From Erythrobacter sp. HL-111 (lineage in GTDB: Bacteria; Pseudomonadota; Alphaproteobacteria; Sphingomonadales; Sphingomonadaceae): 64,000 nucleotides of DNA. The number at the start of each line of letters is the position of its first letter. Position 1 is the first letter of the stretch. The notes beneath the pieces were generated by a model. It saw only the letters and a list, made by a program, of their open reading frames with translations. It was not told the origin of the DNA and did not search any database. The stretch lies in NCBI RefSeq assembly GCF_900105095.1, contig NZ_LT629743.1, forward strand, positions 124,001 to 188,000. Direction: 5' to 3'. This document shows positions 1 to 7,267 of the stretch, in pieces. The position numbers and the translations under genes were made by a program.

Positions 1-244
1 GGATCAGCTGTTCGCGCATGTTCAGCCGGCGGATGAAATGTGTCGGGATGCCGATATGGGCGAGGCGGGTGAAGACGTGTTCGCTGATGCGGTTGTTGAT
101 CACGCCCTTGCCGTTGATCGTGCCCTTCTTTTCCGCGTTGAAGGCGGTCGCATCGTCCTTGAAATACTGGATCAGCGTGCCGGGCTCTGGCCCCTCGTAG
201 AGGATCTTGGCCTTGCCTTCGTAAATCTTGGTGCGGCGGGACAT
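1..244 (-). CDS. purC: SAICAR synthetase PurC, 5' part only
   Basis: Phosphoribosylaminoimidazole-succinocarboxamide synthase joins aspartate to CAIR in cytosolic purine synthesis. Only the first 81 residues are in the window; the gene runs off the left edge. The N-terminus [18 protein letters not shown], followed by [10 protein letters not shown] and [15 protein letters not shown], is the conserved nucleotide-binding start of this family, so the call is firm although the C-terminal two thirds is unseen. The ATG at 244 directly precedes the conserved KIYEGKAK block. The next feature on the same strand is tRNA-Phe, 34 bases upstream. Confidence 0.95.
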   Translation of the reverse strand, partial: MSRRTKIYEGKAKILYEGPEPGTLIQYFKDDATAFNAEKKGTINGKGVINNRISEHVFTRLAHIGIPTHFIRRLNMREQLI

Positions 245-278
245 GGCGGCTTTCTGGTGCCTCGCGTCAAGAGGGGAG

Positions 279-354
279 TGGTGCCCAAGGGCGGAATCGA
301 ACCACCGACACTACGATTTTCAGTCGTATGCTCTACCAACTGAGCTACTTGGGC
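279..354 (-). tRNA. tRNA-Phe (GAA)
   Basis: The minus strand folds as a full cloverleaf. The acceptor arm is GCCCAAG paired with CTTGGGC, the discriminator is A, and the 3' CCA is encoded. The D-loop contains AGCTCAGTTGGTAGAGC and the T-arm contains GGTTCGATTCC. The anticodon stem TACGA/TCGTA encloses loop CTGAAAA, so the anticodon is GAA (phenylalanine). Length is 76 bases including CCA. It lies between purC and yacG on the same strand. Confidence 0.97.
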
Positions 355-462
355 TTCCTACTCCGCGGCGACATGACGGATCATGCCGGCGAGCGAACGA
401 GAGCGGGCCTATGGGACAAGGGGACCGGCTTGGCAAGGGGTATTTCTGCCCCCGGCGATGCC

Positions 463-651
463 TCAGTCCTGCTCGTCCCAGTCGGACTGCGCGAGCTCCT
501 CGGGGCTGGCCGGGCGGCCGGGTACGGCGTAGCCGTCGCCGAACCAGCGGGCGAGGTCGCGGTCCTTGCAGCGCTGCGAACAGAAGGGGGAGAATTCGGC
601 CGTGCGCGGCTTCTTGCAGATCGGGCAGGGGCGGTGGGCGGTTCGGGTCAT
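463..651 (-). CDS. yacG: Zinc-binding protein YacG (DNA gyrase inhibitor family)
   Basis: A 62-residue protein with the YacG zinc site: CPICKK near residues 9-14 and FCSQRCKDRDLARW near 28-41, giving a CxxC...CxxxC ligand set. In E. coli YacG binds GyrB and inhibits gyrase; that activity here is inferred from family. The ATG at 651 overlaps the stop of the upstream RNase E/G-like gene as ATGA, so translation is probably coupled. It ends the infA-maf-RNase-yacG run, an order common in alphaproteobacteria. The acidic tail (SDWDEQD) is typical. Confidence 0.93.
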   Translation of the reverse strand: MTRTAHRPCPICKKPRTAEFSPFCSQRCKDRDLARWFGDGYAVPGRPASPEELAQSDWDEQD

Positions 652-1667
652 GCGGTCACGATCTGTGCGCTGGCGGCTTCGAGCGCAAGACCCGGATCGG
701 TTTCCAGCCGCACCTCGCGCCCCGTCCGGCGGGCGAGTTCGTCCAGCCATCCGGGCTTCAGCTTCGCCTTTAGCGCGGGGTGGACCCGCAGTTCGAGAAC
801 CCGCCCCGTGCCCGGCGCCCGCCCGGCAACGAACAGGGCATGACGCGCGCACATCCCGGTGCGCGACGTGGCGAAGCGGTGGAGCAGGGAAGGCCCTTCC
901 AACCGCGCCACCACCTGCACGAAGCCGAAGCCGTTCATCGCGGTCCGTTCGTGCGGCCAGCCCGCGAGCGCTTCGCCCAGCGCCTCGTCGACCGCGCGGC
1001 GGTCGGCCCTTGCCTCGATCGTCGGGAAGTCGATTCCGATATTGCCGCCCAGATCGAACCAGCGCAGGCCCCGCGCGATCGCCGGGATCGCGCGCAGCGC
1101 AAGCTCGCGCGGGGGTACGTCCCCGTCGATGTCGATCACGGTCATGGCCGGCGTGACCGAAAACAGCACCTCGCCCCCGGCAAAGGCGATGCTGCCCGAT
1201 GACGCGGCGTGCCAGACGTCGTCCCAGTCGCTTGCGGGGAACCGGCGGGCGGTCGCGCCGAGCGCGAAGGGGTCCTCGCCGAAACGCTCCGTCGCGGTCC
1301 CGGCAGACGTGTCGGCGAGCGTGCTGCCCACCGCCGTGCAGCGCGCCTGGGCGCGTTTCAGCCGGCCGCGCTCGGCCATCGGCGCGCGGGTGATCGTGAT
1401 GCCGATCCTCGCGCCTTCGGTTGCAGCGGGAGGCAGGTGATCGACGAGCACTTCGCCGCCGGTTTCCAGCACCGCGACACCGCGCCGCGCGCCCGCCCGT
1501 TTCGCAGTCAGCGTCGCAAGCGCGGCCTGGCCCGCCCGCAGTTCGCCCGGCCATGACAGCCTGGCCGCGATGACCCCGCCCCCCCGGCCCACCAGCAGCG
1601 CGCGGGTTTCCCCGATGCCGCGATCGACCAGCCAGCTCGGCGCGAGATCCGCCCCGGGCTCAGGCAA
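648..1667 (-). CDS. Compact ribonuclease E/G family protein
   Basis: A 339-residue member of the RNase E/G family, endonucleases for rRNA and mRNA processing. The catalytic region is recognisable: IDIDG at residues 178-182 and DLGGNIGIDF at 205-214, matching the two Mg-binding aspartate segments of RNase E. It lacks the Zn-link CxxC and the long C-terminal scaffold of RNase E, and the N-terminal half is too divergent to show a clear S1 domain, so it is a short form whose substrates cannot be inferred. The start is TTG at 1667, eight bases inside the end of maf. Its stop overlaps yacG (ATGA). Confidence 0.85.
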   Translation of the reverse strand: MPEPGADLAPSWLVDRGIGETRALLVGRGGGVIAARLSWPGELRAGQAALATLTAKRAGARRGVAVLETGGEVLVDHLPPAATEGARIGITITRAPMAERGRLKRAQARCTAVGSTLADTSAGTATERFGEDPFALGATARRFPASDWDDVWHAASSGSIAFAGGEVLFSVTPAMTVIDIDGDVPPRELALRAIPAIARGLRWFDLGGNIGIDFPTIEARADRRAVDEALGEALAGWPHERTAMNGFGFVQVVARLEGPSLLHRFATSRTGMCARHALFVAGRAPGTGRVLELRVHPALKAKLKPGWLDELARRTGREVRLETDPGLALEAASAQIVTA

Positions 1668-2232
1668 TGCCGAATCCCGCCGCCTTCAGCAGCGCCCGGG
1701 TCTCGTAGAGCGGCAGGCCCATGACCGAGGAATGGCTCCCCCGGATCCACTGGATCAGCCCTTCCGCCGCGCCCTGGATCGCGTAGCCCCCGGCCTTGCC
1801 GTTCCATTCCCCGGCCGCAAGATAGGCCGCGATCTCCTCGGCCGAAAGCGGCTTGAACCGCACCGTGTTCTCGCTCAGCCGTTCGCGCAGCGAGCCGTCG
1901 GGCGCGCGCAGGACGACGCTGGAAAGCACGGTGTGGCGACGGCCCGAAAGCAGGTTGAGGCAGGCTTCCGCATCCTCGCGGCGTTCGGTCTTGGGCAGGA
2001 TGCGGCGCCCGGCGGCCACCACCGTGTCGCCTGCCAGCACGAAGCCGGGCGCCTCCACCGCCAGCGCCTTTTCCCGCCCCATCCGCAGGGCATGGGCGCG
2101 GGGCAGTTCGCCCTTGAGCGGGGTCTCGTCGATGTCGGCAGGTCGCACCGCATCGGGCTCGATCCCGAGCCGCGCGAGCAGTTCGCGCCGCCGGGGGGAG
2201 GCCGATGCGAGGGTCAGGTGAAGCGCGCCCAT
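1660..2232 (-). CDS. maf: Maf-family nucleotide pyrophosphatase
   Basis: A 190-residue Maf/YhdE/YceF-type house-cleaning nucleoside triphosphate pyrophosphatase, a family linked to septum inhibition and to removal of modified nucleotides. The N-terminal LASASPRRRELL and the AGDTVVA segment with the catalytic-base Asp are diagnostic, and GGYAIQGAA near the C-terminus is the usual substrate-pocket stretch. The ATG at 2232 precedes GALHLTLASASPRR directly; longer upstream frames enter the infA gene and are rejected. It lies 17 bases after infA and overlaps the next gene by 8 bases. Confidence 0.93.
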   Translation of the reverse strand: MGALHLTLASASPRRRELLARLGIEPDAVRPADIDETPLKGELPRAHALRMGREKALAVEAPGFVLAGDTVVAAGRRILPKTERREDAEACLNLLSGRRHTVLSSVVLRAPDGSLRERLSENTVRFKPLSAEEIAAYLAAGEWNGKAGGYAIQGAAEGLIQWIRGSHSSVMGLPLYETRALLKAAGFGIA

Positions 2233-2249
2233 CAGCGGGGCCGCGCGGT

Positions 2250-2495
2250 TTACTGCGGGCCGGGACCGCCGCGGCCCGGCATGAAGCGATAGGTGATCCG
2301 CGCCTTGGTGAGATCGTAGGGCGTCAGTTCGCACAGCACCTCGTCGCCGACCAGCACCCGGATGCGGTTCTTCCGCATCTTGCCCGCCGTGTGCCCAAGG
2401 ACTTCATGGCCGTTTTCAAGCTCCACCCGGAACATCGCATTGGGCAGCAGTTCGACCACACGCCCGCGCATTTCGAGGAGTTCTTCTTTCGCCAT
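2250..2495 (-). CDS. infA: Translation initiation factor IF-1
   Basis: An 81-residue OB-fold initiation factor that occupies the A site of the 30S subunit and helps IF-2 and IF-3 select the start. [40 protein letters not shown] and [12 protein letters not shown] are near-invariant IF-1 segments. The tail [10 protein letters not shown] is longer than in E. coli, as in other alphaproteobacteria. The ATG at 2495 is chosen because it gives the canonical MAKEE start; an in-frame upstream ATG would add ten unconserved residues. It is the first gene of infA-maf-RNase-yacG, with its promoter in the 222 bp shared with the divergent receptor gene. Confidence 0.97.
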   Translation of the reverse strand: MAKEELLEMRGRVVELLPNAMFRVELENGHEVLGHTAGKMRKNRIRVLVGDEVLCELTPYDLTKARITYRFMPGRGGPGPQ

Positions 2496-2717
2496 GAATT
2501 TCCTTGCATCCGTGTTGCGACGCACAATGCGTTCGTCGATGTGAGCGCGGCATTTAGCGATGCGGGGGACAAAAGGGAAGGGTCGTGCGTTAGGGACGCG
2601 ACCGCGCGGAGGGCCGGCAGCCTGCCGCCCTGCGCGCCTGCCATTTCCGGGGGCGGATGCAAAGCGTTACATTCGGGCGCTTGTTCCGATGCCCCTTCCG
2701 CTCAAGAGAGAGCCCGC

Positions 2718-5700
2718 ATGAACCGCCCCGCCTCCCTGCGCCCTCCCGTTCGCGCCCTGCTCGCCTCTTCGGCGCTCGCGTTCGCGCTCGGCGCGCTCCC
2801 TGCCGCGGCGCAGCAGGCGGAGGAGGGCGACGAGAGCGCGCAGGCCCCCGTTCCGCAGGAAGCCGAGGACGACCCGATCGGCAGCGGCGGCGAGATCGTC
2901 GTGCGCGCCCAGCGCCTGCGCGGTCAGCTCGACGTCGAACAGGCGCCGCTGCTCGAACTCGGCGAAGAGGCGATCGCGGCCGAGGGCGTCGCCTCGATCA
3001 GCGACCTCATCCAGCAGATCGAGGCACGCACCGGCTCGGCCCGCGGGCGCGGGGGAGAGCGGCCGATCGTGCTCGTCAACGGCATCCGCGTCGGTTCCTT
3101 CCGCGAATTCGCGCAATACCCGCCCGAGGCGCTCGCCCGGGTCGAGGTCTTCCCCGAGGAAGTGGCCCAGCGCTTCGGCTTCCCGCCCGACCGGCGGGTG
3201 ATCAACCTCATTCTCAAGGACAACTACGACAACGCCGAGGTCGAGCTCGAATTCGAAGGCCCGAGCCGGGGCGGCTATTTCCAGACCGAACAGGAACTGG
3301 GATACCTGCGCATCGCCGACGGGGGGCGGATCAACGTCAACCTGACCGCGAACGACCGCTCGCTCCTGACCGAGGCGGAGCGCGGGATCATCCAGACGCC
3401 GGGTTCGACCTCGGACCTGCCGGGCGATCCCGACCAGGCCGAATTCCGCAGCCTGCTCGCCGACACGCGCTCCTTCGATGCCAATGTGAGCTACGCCAAG
3501 GCCTTCATCGACCAGGGAGCCTCGGTTTCTGCGAACATCAATTACCAGCGCAACGACAGCCGCGCGCTGAACGGGCTCAACCTCGTCACGCTGACAGGGC
3601 CGGACGGCGACAGCCTGACCCGCACCTTCGGCGAGGAGACCCCGCTGACCCAGACCCGGGCGGAGGATGTCCTCAACGCCTCGGGCTCGCTGAACAAGCA
3701 GGTCAACGCCTTCCAGTACACCGGGACCTTCGACGCGGGGCTGTCCGAACTCGAGCAGGTGATCGACCGCCGGTTCGACACCTCCGCGCTGGAGGCGGAG
3801 GCGCTGGCCGGCACTCTCGCGCTCGATGGCCCGCTGCCGGGCGCGGTCGCGGGCGGGTTCGATGTGGCGAACACGCGCGGCATCAACGCGGCGACATTGC
3901 ACACGCTGAACGGTCCGCTCGCCGACCTGCCGGGGGGCGAGCTGATGGCGACCTTCGATGTCGGCTACGACTGGAGCCGGGTCGAAGCCTCGGACACGCG
4001 CGGCAACCTGCCGGTGAACCTCACCCGCGGCGACATCTCGACCGGCGCCAATCTGGTCGTCCCGATCACCAGCCGCAGGCGGGGTTTCGCCGATGCGCTG
4101 GGCAGCTTCACGCTCAATCTCAACGCCGGGATCAACGACCTGTCGGATTTCGGGACGCTCGGCGATTATTCGGTCGGCCTCAACTGGGGCGTGACCGACC
4201 GGTTCGAGCTGTCGGCGACCTACATCTACCGCGAGGTAGCGCCGGGGCTGCGGCAACTGGGCGATCCGCAGGTGCTCCAGCCCAACGTGCCCGTCTTCGA
4301 TCTTGTCGCGGGCGAGACCGTGCTGGCCGAAGTCCTGACCGGCGGCAATCCCGACCTTCCGGCCGAGACGCAGACCGACTGGCGGTTCCAGGCGAACTGG
4401 GAGCTGCCGTTCTGGGACGACACGCGCTTCACCATCGAATACATCCGCAATCGTTCGGATGACGTGACGAGCGCCTTCCCGCAGGTCACGCCCGCGATCG
4501 AGGCGGCTTTCCCGGACCGGATCGGGCGCGACGCGGACGGGCGGCTGACCTTCGTCGACCGGCGGGCGGTGCGCTTTGCCGAGACGCGATCGGACCGGTT
4601 GCAGTTCACGCTGGGCACGCGCGGGCGCTTCGGGGACGAGGCGGAGCGCGGCGGTCCTCCGGGCGGGGCCGGCGAGCGGGCCGGCGGCCGCATGGGCAGG
4701 CCGTCCGGCGCTCCGGCGGCGGGCACGGCCGGGGCGGAGCGCGGCGGGCCTCCCGCGGCGGACCGGCGCGAGCGGTTCATGGCCTTCCGCGACCGCCTCT
4801 GCGCCGAGGACGGGGCCGAATGGCTCGCCGACCTCGTCGCGCGGGTCGATGCGGGCGAGGACCTGTCCGAAGAAATCCCCGGCTTCGATCCCGCCCGGCT
4901 CGAGGCGATGGTCGCCCGCGCGCGCGGCGCGGACGGGACCATCGACGAGGACCGCCTCGCCATGTTCCGGGAGCGGATCTGCGCTATCGATCCGGCGGTG
5001 ATGGGTGGCCGCGCCGGGCCGCCCGTGCCCGCGGACGGCTCTCCCCGCGTCCCCGGCGGCGGCGAGCGAACGCCCGAATACGAAGCCTTCCGCGCGCGCC
5101 TGTGCGGCGAGGGGGGCATTGCCGCCCTGCGCGAACTCATCGCGAGGATCGAGGCGGGCGAGGACGTGTCCGCGCTCCTGCCCGGCGTCGATCCGGCCCT
5201 GATCGAGACGGGGCTGGACCGGGCGCGCGGCCCCGACGGGACCATTCCCGACGCGGTGCTCGAACGCTTCCGCACGCGGATGTGCGAGATGAGCGCGCGC
5301 GGCGGACAAAGCGGCGGCGAAGCGCGCGACGGTGACGGCGGCGACGGGCGCGACGGTGGCGGGGGCGGCGGGGGCGGTCCGGCCTTCAATCCGCTCGGCG
5401 GCGGAGGGCGGCCGGGCGGCTTCTTCTACTTCGCCAACCTGACTCACACGATCGAGCTTGCGAACGAGATCCTCATCGCCCCCGGCGTCCCCGTGCTCGA
5501 CCAGCTCGACGGGGATGCCACCGACGCCTTCGGCCTGCCGCGCCATTCCTCGCGGCTGGAGGCGGGGATCTTCGGCCAGGGTCTCGGTCTGCGCCTGTCG
5601 GGCCGCTATACCGGCAGGACACGGCTCGACGGGTCGGGCCTGCCGGGAAGCACGGACCTGTTCTTCGGCGACATCGTGACCTTCGACCTGCGCGTCTTCG

Positions 5701-5894
5701 CCAATCTCGACCAGGTGACGCGGAGCGAGGCGAAATGGCTCGACAATGTCCGCGTGTCGTTGCGGGCCGACAACCTCTTCGACGCGCAGCGCCGGGTTAG
5801 GGACGAGGCGGGCAATGTCCCGATAAACTACCAGCCGCTGCTGATCGACCCGACGGGGCTGTTCGTCGGCATCGACATCCGCAAGCTGTTCTAG
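2718..5894 (+). CDS. TonB-dependent-receptor-like outer membrane protein with inserted Cys-repeat domain
   Basis: A 1058-residue protein. Residues 1-31 form a signal peptide (LLASSALAFALGALPAAAQ). A plug-like domain follows (GEIVVRAQRLRG, then ISDLIQQIEARTG, IVLVNGIRVGSFREF and PEEVAQRFGFPPDRRVINLI), then many beta-strand-like amphipathic stretches to the C-terminal phenylalanine (VGIDIRKLF), as expected for an outer-membrane barrel. Between barrel segments, about residues 640-890, sits a Gly/Pro/Arg-rich insert holding two repeats of about 75 residues (4761-4996 and 5064-5290) with motif FRxR[LIM]C at residues 690, 750, 791 and 851. The insert is unlike a normal TonB receptor. Substrate is unknown. 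No clear TonB box was identified, so active TonB-driven transport is not proven. The ATG at 2718 has GAGAGAG upstream and starts a good signal peptide. Confidence 0.85.
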   Translation: MNRPASLRPPVRALLASSALAFALGALPAAAQQAEEGDESAQAPVPQEAEDDPIGSGGEIVVRAQRLRGQLDVEQAPLLELGEEAIAAEGVASISDLIQQIEARTGSARGRGGERPIVLVNGIRVGSFREFAQYPPEALARVEVFPEEVAQRFGFPPDRRVINLILKDNYDNAEVELEFEGPSRGGYFQTEQELGYLRIADGGRINVNLTANDRSLLTEAERGIIQTPGSTSDLPGDPDQAEFRSLLADTRSFDANVSYAKAFIDQGASVSANINYQRNDSRALNGLNLVTLTGPDGDSLTRTFGEETPLTQTRAEDVLNASGSLNKQVNAFQYTGTFDAGLSELEQVIDRRFDTSALEAEALAGTLALDGPLPGAVAGGFDVANTRGINAATLHTLNGPLADLPGGELMATFDVGYDWSRVEASDTRGNLPVNLTRGDISTGANLVVPITSRRRGFADALGSFTLNLNAGINDLSDFGTLGDYSVGLNWGVTDRFELSATYIYREVAPGLRQLGDPQVLQPNVPVFDLVAGETVLAEVLTGGNPDLPAETQTDWRFQANWELPFWDDTRFTIEYIRNRSDDVTSAFPQVTPAIEAAFPDRIGRDADGRLTFVDRRAVRFAETRSDRLQFTLGTRGRFGDEAERGGPPGGAGERAGGRMGRPSGAPAAGTAGAERGGPPAADRRERFMAFRDRLCAEDGAEWLADLVARVDAGEDLSEEIPGFDPARLEAMVARARGADGTIDEDRLAMFRERICAIDPAVMGGRAGPPVPADGSPRVPGGGERTPEYEAFRARLCGEGGIAALRELIARIEAGEDVSALLPGVDPALIETGLDRARGPDGTIPDAVLERFRTRMCEMSARGGQSGGEARDGDGGDGRDGGGGGGGGPAFNPLGGGGRPGGFFYFANLTHTIELANEILIAPGVPVLDQLDGDATDAFGLPRHSSRLEAGIFGQGLGLRLSGRYTGRTRLDGSGLPGSTDLFFGDIVTFDLRVFANLDQVTRSEAKWLDNVRVSLRADNLFDAQRRVRDEAGNVPINYQPLLIDPTGLFVGIDIRKLF

Positions 5895-5925
5895 CCTCCC
5901 TTGCGACCTTCTTGGGGGGGAAAGG

Positions 5926-7095
5926 CTACAAGCTCTCCCCGCAGGCGACCCCGCTCGCCCAGGCCCACTGGAAATTGTACCCGCCGAGCCAGCCGGTCAC
6001 GTCCACCGCCTCGCCGATGGCGTAGAGGCCGGGCACGCGCTTCGCCTCCATCGTGCGCGAGGAAAGCTCGGAGGTCGAAATGCCGCCGATCGTCACCTCG
6101 GCCTTGGCGAAGCCTTCGGTCCCGGTCGGGCGGAAGCGCCAGTCGGCGAGCCGCGCGCCCGCTTCGCGCAGGGCGCTGTCGGGCACGTTGCCCAGTTCGC
6201 GCGTCACGCCGAGCCGATCGGCCAGCGCATCGGCGAGCCGGTCGGGCAGGTGTTCGCGCAGGGCCGCGCGCAGGCTCGCCCGGGGCCGGTCGCGCTTCAG
6301 TTCGACCAGCCAGTCCGGCCCCGCCTGCGGCACGAAGGTCACCGCGACCTCCTCGCCCGCGCGCCAGTAGGAGGAGACCTGCAGGATCGCCGGGCCCGAC
6401 AGGCCCTTGTGCGTGAACAGCGCCGCCTCGTCGAAACTGCCCGCCCCGGCGCGGGCGCGGACCGGGGCGGAGACGCCGGACAGCTCGCGGAACAGCGCGT
6501 CCCCGCCGCCCAGCGTGAGCGGCACGAGCGCGGGGCGCGGCTCGACCACCTTCAGCCCGAACTGCCGCGCCAGATCATAGGCGAAGCCGGTCGCGCCCAT
6601 TTTCGGGATCGACGGGCCGCCGGTGGCGATGACGAGAGCGGGCGCGGCGTAGCTGGCGCCGGAGGCGGAAACGGCGAAGGTTTCCCCGTCCTTCACCACC
6701 GCGCCGACATCGGCGTTGCAGATCACGTCGACGCCGGCGGGACATTCGGCGAGCAGCATCTCCACGATCGCCCTGGCCGAGCCATCGCAGAACAATTGCC
6801 CGAGCGTCTTTTCATGCCACGCGATGCCGTGCTTTTCGACCAGTTCGATGAAGTCGGCCGGCGTGTAGCGGGCGAGCGCGCTCTTGGCGAAATGCGGATT
6901 GGCCGACAGGTAGTTTTCCGGAGCCGCGTGGAGATTGGTGAAATTGCACCGCCCGCCGCCCGAGATGAGGATCTTCCTGCCCGGCTTCTCGGCCCGTTCG
7001 AGCACCGCGACGCGAAGCCCCCGCTGGCCCGCGCGTGCGGCGCACATCAGGCCGGCTGCGCCCGCGCCCAGGATGATCGCATCGTAATGTTCCAT
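5926..7095 (-). CDS. NAD(P)/FAD-dependent oxidoreductase, BaiN/HI0933 family
   Basis: A 389-residue flavoprotein. The dinucleotide-binding GxGxxG motif is at residues 10-15 (ILGAGAAGLMCA), followed by KILISGGGRCNFTN, a signature of the BaiN/YhiN/HI0933 family. ALVIATGGPSIPKMGATG is the second conserved block, and the C-terminal GLYAIGEAVDVTGWLGGYNFQWAW completes the FAD site. The physiological substrate in this family is mostly unknown; BaiN in gut bacteria acts on bile-acid intermediates, which is not implied here. The ATG at 7095 gives MEHYDAIILGAG. It is convergent with the receptor gene, 31 bases away. Confidence 0.9.
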   Translation of the reverse strand: MEHYDAIILGAGAAGLMCAARAGQRGLRVAVLERAEKPGRKILISGGGRCNFTNLHAAPENYLSANPHFAKSALARYTPADFIELVEKHGIAWHEKTLGQLFCDGSARAIVEMLLAECPAGVDVICNADVGAVVKDGETFAVSASGASYAAPALVIATGGPSIPKMGATGFAYDLARQFGLKVVEPRPALVPLTLGGGDALFRELSGVSAPVRARAGAGSFDEAALFTHKGLSGPAILQVSSYWRAGEEVAVTFVPQAGPDWLVELKRDRPRASLRAALREHLPDRLADALADRLGVTRELGNVPDSALREAGARLADWRFRPTGTEGFAKAEVTIGGISTSELSSRTMEAKRVPGLYAIGEAVDVTGWLGGYNFQWAWASGVACGESL

Positions 7096-7267
7096 CGCCC
7101 GCGAGATAGGCAGCTTCGCCCGTTCGCGCAAAGGATCACGCGGCCGCGCGAACGAAAGCCGCCGCCGGGGGCGGGCCGGCGAGACGGGGCGACAGGGGGA
7201 TTTTCCATTGTGGCAATCCGGCTGCACCCATCTTCCATCGCGCGCCCTTGCGCCCTATCTCGCACCA

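Noticed and set aside
2667..5546. 959-codon open frame on the minus strand across the receptor gene
   Set aside because: Antisense shadow of a strongly coding GC-rich gene: no ribosome site or recognisable domain, and the plus-strand frame has a signal peptide and barrel features.
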